This document shows, piece by piece, positions 55,104 through 62,649 of a DNA stretch of 64,000 nt. Every line of letters begins with the position of its first letter. The stretch's first letter is position 1. The notes beneath the pieces are model-generated. The model saw only the letters and a program-made list of their open reading frames with translations, was not told where the DNA came from and ran no database searches. Source of the stretch: Clostridia bacterium. GTDB lineage: Bacteria; Bacillota; Clostridia; Oscillospirales; Acutalibacteraceae. The position numbers were made by a program, and so were the translations under genes. Location of the stretch: positions 16,626 to 80,625 of the forward strand of contig JAUNDK010000005.1 in the NCBI GenBank assembly GCA_030526115.1, in the 5' to 3' direction.

Positions 55104-55808
55104 ATGGAGAGTTTTTACGGTCCGAAAAAACACCTGGTTGAAAAATGTCTGGTTATTTTCTCCAAGGTGATTTATGACGAAATGTTTGAAAGACATGAGT
55201 GTGAAAAGTTAGCCGAGGTTGGTGCATGTAACGGTAATATCCCTGTGTGGAAGTTTGATAACGCAGGGGAGGACACAGCTTTTTATCTTACTCCGATAGG
55301 TTCCGCAATATGCGCAGGTACAGTAGCGGAAGTGAGCCACCTCACGGGTGCGGAGAAATTCATAATGTTCGGTTCCTGCGGAAGTCTTGACTCCGAAACA
55401 ACAGGCGGGAAGTTTATTGTTCCGACCGAGGCATACCGTGGAGAGGGAATGTCCCATTATTTTGCCAAAGCGAATGACTATATCAGAGTAGGAAATTCAG
55501 ACAGAGTAGCGGAGATTTTCACAGAGCTGAATATTCCTTTTGTGCAGGGCAGAGTTTGGACCACCGACACCATGCTTCGTGAGACTGTCAACCTTGTAAA
55601 TAAGAGGAAATCCGAGGGCTGTATTGCTGTCGAGATGGAGCTCGCCGGAGTTCAGGCTGTGTGCGATTACTATGGTTTTGAGCTTTACGATTTTCTTGCC
55701 GCAGGTGATGTTGTGGCCGAGGGAAACTACGATGTAAAAGGTCTTGCGGACGCAAACCACAATACGGATAAACTTGCAATCGCCCTTGAGATTGCGAAGA
55801 GAATATAA
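55104..55808 (+). CDS. Nucleoside phosphorylase (PNP/UDP family) with a damaged 5' end
   Basis: The 234-residue frame has MFGSCGSLDSETT near residue 92 (phosphate/ribose site) and the C-terminal AVEMELAGVQAV (ribose-binding Met-Glu), as in uridine phosphorylase and MTA/SAH nucleosidase relatives. The natural start seems to be ATG 55063, which has AGGAG at good distance and begins MIKDF; but one T appears to be missing from the T run at 55075-55078. With that base restored, the frame reads FDTSEPIITMESFYG into the present ORF. As given, the upstream start ends after 11 codons and translation would have to begin at ATG 55104, which lacks a ribosome site. So either expression is impaired or the sequence has a homopolymer error. 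Confidence 0.85.
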   Translation: MESFYGPKKHLVEKCLVIFSKVIYDEMFERHECEKLAEVGACNGNIPVWKFDNAGEDTAFYLTPIGSAICAGTVAEVSHLTGAEKFIMFGSCGSLDSETTGGKFIVPTEAYRGEGMSHYFAKANDYIRVGNSDRVAEIFTELNIPFVQGRVWTTDTMLRETVNLVNKRKSEGCIAVEMELAGVQAVCDYYGFELYDFLAAGDVVAEGNYDVKGLADANHNTDKLAIALEIAKRI

Positions 55809-55902
55809 AATTTACCGTCTGTCGTTACTAAATACACGGCAGGCGGTTTTGTGTTGATTAATAAGTCTGAAGGTGTATAATAAAACAAACGAGGTGAAAA
55901 AC

Positions 55903-56247
55903 ATGCTTGAAAAAGTAAATATTAAAGAAGCTGTGAACTCCACAGAAAAGCTATTTGAATATCTGCGTGTGGGTACACTCAACAATCATATGCTGAATGT
56001 TCTGCAGGCTGAAAACAGAACTCTTGAATTTCATGTTCACGATAACTCGGATGAGATGTTTTACTGTATAGAGGGCGAGTTTGATATAGAAACAGATGAT
56101 GGTTTGACTCACTTATGTGAGGGAGACTTTGTCATAATTCCGAAGGGAACAAGACACCGTCCTGTGGTCAGATCTCTCGTGAAATGTCTGCTGATAGAAG
56201 TTGAAGGAACTCTCAACAAAGATAATACAGGAGGCACCTATGAGTAA
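55903..56247 (+). CDS. Cupin-domain protein
   Basis: A 114-residue single-domain cupin with motif 1 FHVHDNSDEMFYCIEGEFD near residue 45 and motif 2 GDFVIIPKGTRHRP near residue 76, supplying His/His/Glu/His-type metal ligands. ATG 55903 follows GAGGTG by 6 bases; a start 30 bases upstream is rejected. Small cupins of this type are often mannose-6-phosphate-isomerase-like or regulatory; the substrate is unknown. Its 3' end overlaps a short broken ORF. Confidence 0.82.
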   Translation: MLEKVNIKEAVNSTEKLFEYLRVGTLNNHMLNVLQAENRTLEFHVHDNSDEMFYCIEGEFDIETDDGLTHLCEGDFVIIPKGTRHRPVVRSLVKCLLIEVEGTLNKDNTGGTYE

Positions 56248-56293
56248 TAAAGTAATCACGGACAGAGAACTTATGCTCAGATCCCGCCGGTAA
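56240..56293 (+). pseudogene. 17-codon remnant with its own ribosome site, after the cupin
   Basis: AGGAGG at perfect spacing precedes ATG 56240, overlapping the cupin stop by 8 bases as in a real gene pair, yet the frame reads only MSNKVITDRELMLRSRR before TAA. It looks like the start of a lost gene, deleted at or near the left edge of the mobile element. It could also be a true mini-protein. Confidence 0.45.
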
Positions 56294-56301
56294 ATTCAAA
56301 A

Positions 56302-56331
56302 TCCCCTGCTGAGATTTTCTTCAGCAGGGGA
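56302..56331 (+). terminator. Terminator after the cupin
   Basis: Perfect stem TCCCCTGCTGA / TCAGCAGGGGA, 8-base loop, with T-rich sequence (GTGTTTTT) 4 bases after. Confidence 0.85.
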
Positions 56332-56379
56332 TAAGTGTTTTTATAATGAATTATTCGTATTCGCTCCTGATACGCCAAA

Positions 56380-56399
56380 CTTAAACAAATTTGTTTAAG
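56380..56399. repeat. Perfect 20-bp palindrome near the element boundary
   Basis: CTTAAACAAATTTGTTTAAG is identical to its own reverse complement. It lies in the 335-bp gene-free stretch 56332-56666 between the cupin terminator and the last gene of the mobile element; nothing else was seen there beyond GATTATTCA-like direct repeats at about 56415-56440. It could be an operator, a terminator core or part of an attachment region. Confidence 0.6.
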
Positions 56400-56666
56400 A
56401 GATATTGCTTGGATTATCAGGATTATTCAGATTATTCAAGAACTACTGTGTATCGTAATTCCCGTTGTCAATGTGTTGTCATTAATAAAGAATAGTATCC
56501 GTTGTTTTGATGGATTATAGCATATGAAAGGTTAAATTTCAATAACCTGTAGATATGTGTGCATAAGTAAACTGAAACTTCCTATATAAAATGTGATACT
56601 ATCTAATTTGTGCCAAATGCGGTTATAATATCAGCTTTATTTTTGCTAAATATTTATTTTACCACT

Positions 56667-57347
56667 TTAAAGAGATTTATTCTTCATTCTTGTTGTCCAG
56701 TCTGGATATGAGATAAATCTTGTTTTATTCAACAGGCCATGAAATATTTTATCTGGCATAGAGCCATATACTATAACAATTTCAGGCTCCAACTCATCAA
56801 GCATAGCAATCAATCCTTCTCTGAACAATCGTTTTGAATCTGCAGTCTTGATTTGTCCATATGTGCCTATTGATACAATACTATGTTTATCTACCCCTAA
56901 AAATGCTACCTTGTCACGAAATATCTCTGTCGTAAAAGTCCGTTCATCACCCCATCTGATATTAGGAACAACATAAAGACCTTTGCTTTGCAAATAATAT
57001 CCCACTGCTCTATTAAGATAAATATTAGTAAGCTGAACACAAAGAGGGGCATCAACATATAATGAGCAATCAGGAGTTATAATTCCTGGAAATCTTTTCA
57101 AATCATCTACAATTTCCTCTGTGTGAGTTAATACTTTTCGGAAGTTTATGTCATGCTCATAAAAGCAAACAAAGTCCCGATAATTTCGACTGCGTTCTCT
57201 TGCTGAAAAAGGAACCAATCCATCTGGAATAATGATATCCTTTGGTGCATTGATATGTGGAATTTCCAAATCACCATCAAAGAAGGCAGTTTCAACTAAA
57301 GAAACGCGAAGTCCCTCATCGACAAGATTCTCTTTACCATTAGTCAT
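56667..57347 (-). CDS. DUF4417-like protein
   Basis: A 226-residue soluble protein with LVPFSARERSRNYRDFVCFYEHD near residue 45, DCSLYVDAPLCVQ near 90, NIRWGDERTF near 125 and VIVYGSMPDKIF near 195. This pattern fits the DUF4417 family found on phages and integrative elements; the function is unknown to me. ATG 57347 follows AAGGAG by 6 bases and overlaps the stop of the preceding gene. Last gene of the element's cargo operon. Confidence 0.65.
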   Translation of the reverse strand: MTNGKENLVDEGLRVSLVETAFFDGDLEIPHINAPKDIIIPDGLVPFSARERSRNYRDFVCFYEHDINFRKVLTHTEEIVDDLKRFPGIITPDCSLYVDAPLCVQLTNIYLNRAVGYYLQSKGLYVVPNIRWGDERTFTTEIFRDKVAFLGVDKHSIVSIGTYGQIKTADSKRLFREGLIAMLDELEPEIVIVYGSMPDKIFHGLLNKTRFISYPDWTTRMKNKSL

Positions 57348-57690
57348 GATTGTCTCCTTCATTTAGTGCCTCTTCGGCGAATTGAATGCAAGCTGGTATA
57401 TTATAGATTTCGCATTCCTCTGGATACTTTGTCATCACGGATTTATAAGACTCAACAAGCTCTCTACTCTGCGTTTGTGCTGCCAAATCATCAATCACCT
57501 CACTAACCCAAGAGTATTCGGCCGCAGTGCATTCGGACTTGAAAAATGCAATGGTTCCAGGGATATCCTCAGAGAGTACTTCTATCTCTCTCTTCCAACA
57601 CTCCTCAATACCTTCAGCCCATTCTCCATGGCTTATTTTTTCGACATATTCTCTTCTCGCAATAATCTCTCTAAAAAGATTAATATTCAT
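57340..57690 (-). CDS. Probable immunity protein of the adjacent toxin
   Basis: A 116-residue acidic, all-helical-looking protein (many Glu, FREIIARREYVEK at the start). It begins with a four-base ATGA overlap to the toxin-like gene and overlaps the next gene by 8 bases. I do not recognise a family. The call rests on context: a small acidic protein directly downstream of a nuclease-toxin gene is the classic toxin/immunity order. Confidence 0.5.
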   Translation of the reverse strand: MNINLFREIIARREYVEKISHGEWAEGIEECWKREIEVLSEDIPGTIAFFKSECTAAEYSWVSEVIDDLAAQTQSRELVESYKSVMTKYPEECEIYNIPACIQFAEEALNEGDNHD

Positions 57691-58175
57691 CGTTTTTTGC
57701 CACCTTTCTTAGTTGGTTGTTTTGCATCTGGGAAGATTGTTCCTATCTGCCCATGGGTTCGGATTATTCCTACACGCACACCTTTCCACATTCCAAAAAC
57801 AGCAACCCCATCTTTACTGTGTCGATTTCCTTTCAGGTTGGCAACATGTTCCCCTGCATGCTTGATATCTTTGCTTGTCCAATTCTTTGGAAACCACGAC
57901 TGCCCCATAGATTTTCGTTTTGCCTTATTAGTGTGATCCAAAACATGACCAACACGAACACCATTGGGATAAGTTTTCTCAACTTTGTATCGAATTCCAT
58001 ATTTATCAAGTTCATTCATTCCCGTCTGACCATGTCCGCCACTCTTAAGACGAATATGATTACCTTTTTGTGGGTGAGTATATCCACCTTCATTTGAATG
58101 AACAACAGCATAATGGCTCGCAACTCCAGCTGCGCCTCTTGTATTTAATGTTCTTCCTGTTTTAGTTGTTCCCAA
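57687..58175 (-). CDS. EndoU-like nuclease toxin, stand-alone
   Basis: A 162-residue basic protein starting at TTG 58175 (GGAGG 8 bases upstream). The C-terminal half has the layout of bacterial EndoU toxin domains: GVRVGHVLDHT near residue 73, SWFPKNWTSKDI near 92, a beta-rich end with FGMWKGVRVGIIRTHGQI and TIFPD near 147. His and Lys residues suited to an RNase centre are present. No signal peptide or delivery domain. The frame stays open 45 bases upstream of TTG (…LGGQEGLILG), so it may be the tail of a once larger polymorphic toxin. Identification as EndoU is by pattern memory; other CdiA-type nuclease folds are possible. Confidence 0.58.
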   Translation of the reverse strand: MGTTKTGRTLNTRGAAGVASHYAVVHSNEGGYTHPQKGNHIRLKSGGHGQTGMNELDKYGIRYKVEKTYPNGVRVGHVLDHTNKAKRKSMGQSWFPKNWTSKDIKHAGEHVANLKGNRHSKDGVAVFGMWKGVRVGIIRTHGQIGTIFPDAKQPTKKGGKKR

Positions 58176-58451
58176 AATAAGACCCTCCTGTCCACCAAGA
58201 CAGATGAGAGCTAAATAAAATTAAATAATACATATTAACCTCATCTTTCTGCCGCATAAGCGACTGAAAACAGTTTATGTTTTGTAACTTCTGTCAATTG
58301 TACTTGCAGAAAAAATGAAGTATAATTATCATCACCACAATGAAAAGATATACTTATATCTTTCTGCAAGATAACGTATGGCTATTAGCGTAGCTGTACG
58401 TTTTTCTTTTTTCTATATACAAGCAATAGTCATCACCACCTTTCTTTGAAT

Positions 58452-59009
58452 TTACGCTGTAATTCCATATAATTTATTCAATTTCTCCTCATATGCTGTA
58501 AATCTACCGTATGCATAATGAAAGCGTTTCCAATTACTATAATAATTCCACGCATGCCATGAAGCTTCAAAGCTTATGCAAAATGTATCTGCTATTTCTT
58601 CTGGACAATCTGGTTGCAGTTTATGCACCAAAGGGGGAGGAGCTGCCGCATATTTTGCAAAGAAAGCCGCCTCTGCTTCCGCAATTTCAGAATCTGTATC
58701 CTCTGTATGTCCCAAAACTGCATGACCTATTTCATGTAATATTGTCATATTACATCGTTCATATCCCACTTGATCGTTATAGTAAATGTATTCCCTTCCA
58801 TCCCCTGGTTCCATATAAAATCCATCAGGACTTATATTTTGAGCCACCACCAACTTTTTTGGAGATAATGAAGAATATGGTATCGGAACAATTCCCATTT
58901 TTGTAGCCAGCTCGAATCCATTAATCGGAATGCACTTAACATCATACCTGATAAACAAATCAGCTACTTCTTCTTTAATATATTCGTATGTACTATTGTC
59001 AAGCCTCAT
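58452..59009 (-). CDS. ImmA/IrrE-family metallopeptidase
   Basis: A 185-residue zinc protease with HEIGH (TILHEIGHAVLGH near residue 92) and the third ligand Glu in AEAEAAFFAKYAAAP near 110. Known: ImmA of ICEBs1 cleaves the repressor ImmR to switch on excision and transfer. It lies 8 bases downstream of an XRE-type regulator gene, the same order as immR-immA. A 276-bp gap with no gene (58176-58451) separates it from the toxin; it holds only a small AAAGATAT dyad near 58335. Confidence 0.88.
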   Translation of the reverse strand: MRLDNSTYEYIKEEVADLFIRYDVKCIPINGFELATKMGIVPIPYSSLSPKKLVVAQNISPDGFYMEPGDGREYIYYNDQVGYERCNMTILHEIGHAVLGHTEDTDSEIAEAEAAFFAKYAAAPPPLVHKLQPDCPEEIADTFCISFEASWHAWNYYSNWKRFHYAYGRFTAYEEKLNKLYGITA

Positions 59010-59017
59010 GAATCTGC

Positions 59018-59335
59018 TTATTCCTCCCCCAAGAGAATACCCATAATTTCAATTTTCTCCTCTTTGGTCATCTGTTTTACATTTCTAGCGATTAATCGTT
59101 TTGCATGTGCAACCTCTTTTTTCGAATCTGTTTCAGTACCATTCATTAAAAACTCAGAGGTTGTACCAAGTGCATCTGCTATTCTTGACATCACACTTGC
59201 TCTTGGAATGCGATCTCCTTTAATGTAATGAGATACTGCAGCTTCAGTAACACCAGCTTTTTTTGCAAGTGTTTGTTGCTGCATACTTTTTTCTTTCAAT
59301 AAATTTGAAAGCCTCTCTCCAAATGTTGCTGCCAT
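59018..59335 (-). CDS. XRE-family repressor (ImmR-like)
   Basis: A 105-residue protein with an N-terminal helix-turn-helix (residues 5-60, QQQTLAKKAGVTEAAVSHYIKG) and a short C-terminal helix region rich in Lys and Glu. I use ATG 59335, just after AAAGGAG; the frame extends 60 bases upstream through sequence that looks like promoter. Likely substrate of the adjacent ImmA-like protease and controller of the element, binding the TTATAACA repeats upstream (inference). Confidence 0.85.
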   Translation of the reverse strand: MAATFGERLSNLLKEKSMQQQTLAKKAGVTEAAVSHYIKGDRIPRASVMSRIADALGTTSEFLMNGTETDSKKEVAHAKRLIARNVKQMTKEEKIEIMGILLGEE

Positions 59336-59376
59336 TTTTTCTCCTTTATGATGCATATAATATTTTCTACTTTGTG

Positions 59377-59430
59377 TTATAACAAAACTTATCATTTTGT
59401 TAAGTTCGATTATAACAGATAATTATAACA
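59377..59430 (-). promoter_or_regulatory. Three TTATAACA repeats upstream of the XRE gene
   Basis: Direct copies at 59377-59384, 59410-59417 and 59423-59430. They fall where the repressor promoter should lie and are candidate operators. The rest of the gap to 59753 is A/T-rich with no gene seen. Confidence 0.55.
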
Positions 59431-59753
59431 AAGTCAAGTATATATCAATATATATATTCACATTTAAATAAACATGCTATATCTTGTGTTTGACCGACTT
59501 GCAATATAAACAAGCGACAACTTTTTATTTCACTAAGCATTGCTGTTTATATGATATTGTTTGTCGAACATCACATACAATTTTCTTTCTTCTAAATGTT
59601 AATATTTTTCTGCTATCCAGATACCCTGTAGTTAATCTCATACACAGAATCCCAGTCAAAACCGCAAGTCTCAAAAGGTAAGATACTCATAGCTGTGGTT
59701 ATTCTTTTCTTGAAAACAGTCGGTCTTGACCGGGTCTTTTCTGTTAAAACATA

Positions 59754-60976
59754 CTACCTGCAGTCTCTGTCGATGTAATTGTTCCTGTTCCTGTAAGGTA
59801 TTCCAAGGGTTTCAAGAATCTCTCTGAAATGTTGATTCTCTTTCTTAAGACTAATGTTTTCTGACCTAAGTCTTTCGTAATCAAGCTTATCTTTCAGGCT
59901 TTCTTTTACATTAAGCTTCTCTTCAAGTTCAGATATTTTGCTTTTCAGAGTGTCAATGATTTCGTATAGCTTACCAATAAGTTCTTCCTTTACAGACATT
60001 TGTTCCTTCTGTTCATTCAGTTTTTTTCTGAGATTGTTATCCTTTCGCCTGTGTGTAACATACTTTTTAGCAGCCGACTGTAATGTGTTAAATTCATCTT
60101 CGGTAAGAGTGAATTTACCTGTAAGCACAGACTTTTTGGGTTGAATTCTATCAATTTCAGAAAGATTTAATTTCTGTTTATTTACAGATTCAAGAGTTCT
60201 CTCTATCTCCTCAATTTCTACCTGTTTCTGTTCAGCCTGCAGATCAAGATTGGAGATTTCAGCTTTTTTGTCATTTACCTGGGCTTCCAGTTCTTCAACT
60301 TCTTCCGTTCTCATTTTCTTCTTATAATCAAGGACTGACAGGTGTTTCTCATGAGTTCCCTTCTATTCCCATTCAAAACCATGCCGCTCCATAACTTCAG
60401 CGAGTTTTTCTTTTTCTGACTGCGCCCACTGACTCCACTCCGTTTCGCTCCTGCTTCCACCTGAAAATCCCTGAGCTTTTAGCGCCTGCTTTAATGACAC
60501 TCTTGTATCAAGGCCGCGTTTGCTTCCTGTGGTGAACGGTACGAAATCTATGTGGATGTGCGGGGTCTCCTCATCCATGTGAAGGTGAGCGGAAAACACA
60601 TGCAGATTTGGGTTTCTCTCTGCAAATCCTTTGTAGTATTCATCAAGAGCATTTTTTGCCTGTTCGCTGTATTCGGTTTTTGTACCTGTATCATCCTTAT
60701 TTCCAATCTGCAGAATAAGTTCATGGAATAACTTCTCCTGCTTTCCTGTTCGTATTTTATCGTAGTAACTGTTTATCTTTCGGTCTGCTCTTGTCTGCTT
60801 TGCATTGTATCTCTCAAGAGCATCATTAAACAGTTCGTGATAGACGTTCTTAATATCTTCCTCACAGTAGGTGATATTAAGAGGTGTGCGTTCCGGATCA
60901 ACATTTTTGCATGAAATTTTCGGCTGTTATGGTTAAGAGATCCTTTTCCAACCATCGCACTTATTGTTCTTTTCAT
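59754..60976 (-). pseudogene. MobV-family relaxase (Mob/Pre), broken by a frameshift and an in-frame TAG
   Basis: ATG 60976 follows AGGAG by 9 bases and starts MKRTISAMVGKGSLNHNSRKFHAKN. One base is missing from the homopolymer at 60904-60908; restoring it gives VDPERTPLNITYCEED, then an uninterrupted relaxase domain with the HLHMDEETPHIHIDFVP histidine motif (three His) and the YYDKIRTGKQEK region. After HGFEWE a TAG (60363-60365) stands where I expect Gln, and the same frame continues KGTHEKHLSVLDYKKK into a long coiled coil (60314-59754) typical of MobV tails. Repaired length is about 407 residues, normal for the family. As given, only fragments could be made. Confidence 0.88.
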
Positions 60977-61006
60977 ATATATCATCTCCTGTTCCGTCAA
61001 GGTTCT

Positions 61007-61065
61007 GTTACTCTTGTCAAGAGTAACGCAAAAGCACTTTTGACAGGTAAACCTATCAGAAGTGC
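61007..61065 (-). other. Probable origin of transfer (oriT) hairpins
   Basis: Directly upstream of mob: GTTACTCTTG-T-CAAGAGTAAC (61007-61027, perfect 10-bp arms) and GCACTT...TGACAGG / CCTATCA...AAGTGC (61034-61065). Outer flanks GCAAAA/TTTTTGC can add another stem. MobV elements carry such nested inverted repeats just before mob; the nick site is not assigned. Confidence 0.7.
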
Positions 61066-61135
61066 CTAGTTTTTGCGCTCTTCGAGGACTACTCTTGAAA
61101 CCCTGCAGGTTTCGCCGTAGGGCATCTTCCGCAGG

Positions 61136-61222
61136 CCGTGACGGTCCGTGACGATGGTGACGGTCATTTTAGGACCGCCCCCACTGTCAAAACTATCGTC
61201 ACGACCGTCACGCATCGTCACG
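61136..61222. repeat. Two inverted clusters of GTGACG motifs
   Basis: CCGTGACGGT (61136), CCGTGACGAT (61146) and GGTGACGGT (61156) on the plus strand; CGTCACGAC (61197), CCGTCACGC (61205) and TCGTCACG (61215) are the reverse form. They flank a 30-base C-rich centre next to the RepA-like gene and overlap its last codons. They look like iterons or a large dyad. Confidence 0.65.
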
Positions 61223-62326
61223 CTTTTCATAATGAAAACTGATGCTGCGACCGTTGTGTCCTCTCTTACTTGTATATCTTATGTGGTATTCACTCTTTAA
61301 TTTCCCTGCGTTTACATTCAGTTTGCATGTTAATTTGTTGGATGCGATATCTAACTTTAACGCTTCCACAAACTCTGTTGCTGTACCGCTCCAGTCCGGG
61401 TTTTCTGCGTTAATAAACTGAGCAATCTGATCAAGCAAAGGCTCAGGAGGTTCCTTCCAAAGTTCGGTTTCAACTTTCTGAAGTTCCCATAGCAGTCTGT
61501 CGGTGTTTCTTGTAAGATGAAGTTTCTGATCCTGCTGATCTCTTCCTGAAACTTCAAGTACCGCAGAATTGGAAGTTCGTTTCTCCTTTCGAAGAAGGAA
61601 AGCTCCGTCTGCCGCACCGAGCAGACCGTTGGTTCCGGATATCATATCGAATTTATCTGATGATTGCTGTTTTCTTGTGTGATGAACAAGAATCAAACAT
61701 AGTCTATGTTCATCCGCAAAGTTTTTAAGCTTTGTGATTATTTCATAATCATTGGCATAACTGTAATTGTCGCCGGAAACTTCACGAACTTTCTGCAAGG
61801 TGTCAATGATAATCAGTGATGTTTTCGGATGATCCCAAAGGAAATTCTCCAGCTGTTTATCAAGACCATTCCCAAGTGATTCGGCATTGACTGCAAAATG
61901 TAAATCTTCTGTGCTTTCAATTCCGAACATCTGATACATTCTCTTCTGAAGTCTGTGATAGTCATCTTCCAGAGCAAGATACAGCACAGTTCCTTTTCTT
62001 ACAGGAAAATCCCAAAGTTTTGTCCCTGTGCTGACATGATAAGCAATCTGGGCCATAAGAAAACTCTTTCCAAGTTTTGGCGCACCTACAAAGAGATATG
62101 TTCCCGGATAGAGAAAGCCGTCTATTAATGGCGGCCTGCTCTCATATACGGTATCATACAGTTCATTCATGCTGATGGTATTCAGATGATATGGATCACA
62201 GAAAAAATTTTCATTGAAATCATCGTCATAATCTGATATATTATCAATAGTTTTAGATATGGTTGACTGTCCTTCATCTGCGCCAACAGATGTTTCCGGG
62301 GCAGTCATTCTTTTTTCTTCTGTCAT
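61208..62326 (-). CDS. RepA-like AAA ATPase/helicase
   Basis: A 372-residue RecA-fold ATPase with Walker A GAPKLGKSF near residue 81, LALEDD near 115 and Walker B SLIIIDTLQKV near 158, then HHTRKQ. This is the pattern of plasmid RepA (RSF1010-type) hexameric helicases and related proteins of integrative elements. The C-terminal ~100 residues look like a winged-helix region (GTATEFVEAL). Overlaps the MobC-like gene by four bases (ATGA). The GTGACG clusters at its 3' end may be its site of action (inference). Confidence 0.87.
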   Translation of the reverse strand: MTEEKRMTAPETSVGADEGQSTISKTIDNISDYDDDFNENFFCDPYHLNTISMNELYDTVYESRPPLIDGFLYPGTYLFVGAPKLGKSFLMAQIAYHVSTGTKLWDFPVRKGTVLYLALEDDYHRLQKRMYQMFGIESTEDLHFAVNAESLGNGLDKQLENFLWDHPKTSLIIIDTLQKVREVSGDNYSYANDYEIITKLKNFADEHRLCLILVHHTRKQQSSDKFDMISGTNGLLGAADGAFLLRKEKRTSNSAVLEVSGRDQQDQKLHLTRNTDRLLWELQKVETELWKEPPEPLLDQIAQFINAENPDWSGTATEFVEALKLDIASNKLTCKLNVNAGKLKSEYHIRYTSKRGHNGRSISFHYEKRDDA

Positions 62327-62649
62327 GGGGTTGCTCCTTTCATTCCTTCAAGTGTTTCTGTGATTAGTGTAATAAGGTCAATCATCTCAGCTGTTACATC
62401 ACCGGAATTCTCAATGCGTTTAAGTTCAATGAGAATCGATTCCAGCTGTTTCTTCAAAGCTATGAACACCTTTGGATTTCCATGGACAACAATTTCCCGG
62501 TTCAGGCATCTGCGATAACAGTATTCCTGTTTGCTGATACCTGACAAAGCAACTGCTGAATTGAGTGCTTCATTTTCTTCAGGTGATACTCTGAATCCTA
62601 CAGTGATACTTCTGAAACGATTGTACTTATCCACATTTTTTGCTGACAT
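62323..62649 (-). CDS. MobC-like relaxosome accessory protein
   Basis: A 108-residue protein with a ribbon-helix-helix-like start (ITVGFRVSPEENEALNSAV, SGISKQEYCYRR) and a helical C-terminal half. This is typical of plasmid mobilization proteins that bind oriT beside the relaxase. Overlaps the integrase gene by 23 bases and the RepA-like gene by four. Confidence 0.75.
   Translation of the reverse strand: MSAKNVDKYNRFRSITVGFRVSPEENEALNSAVALSGISKQEYCYRRCLNREIVVHGNPKVFIALKKQLESILIELKRIENSGDVTAEMIDLITLITETLEGMKGATP

Noticed and set aside
59484..59681. 65-codon plus-strand ORF in the mobile element
   Set aside because: No ribosome site, no family pattern, opposite strand to all other element genes.
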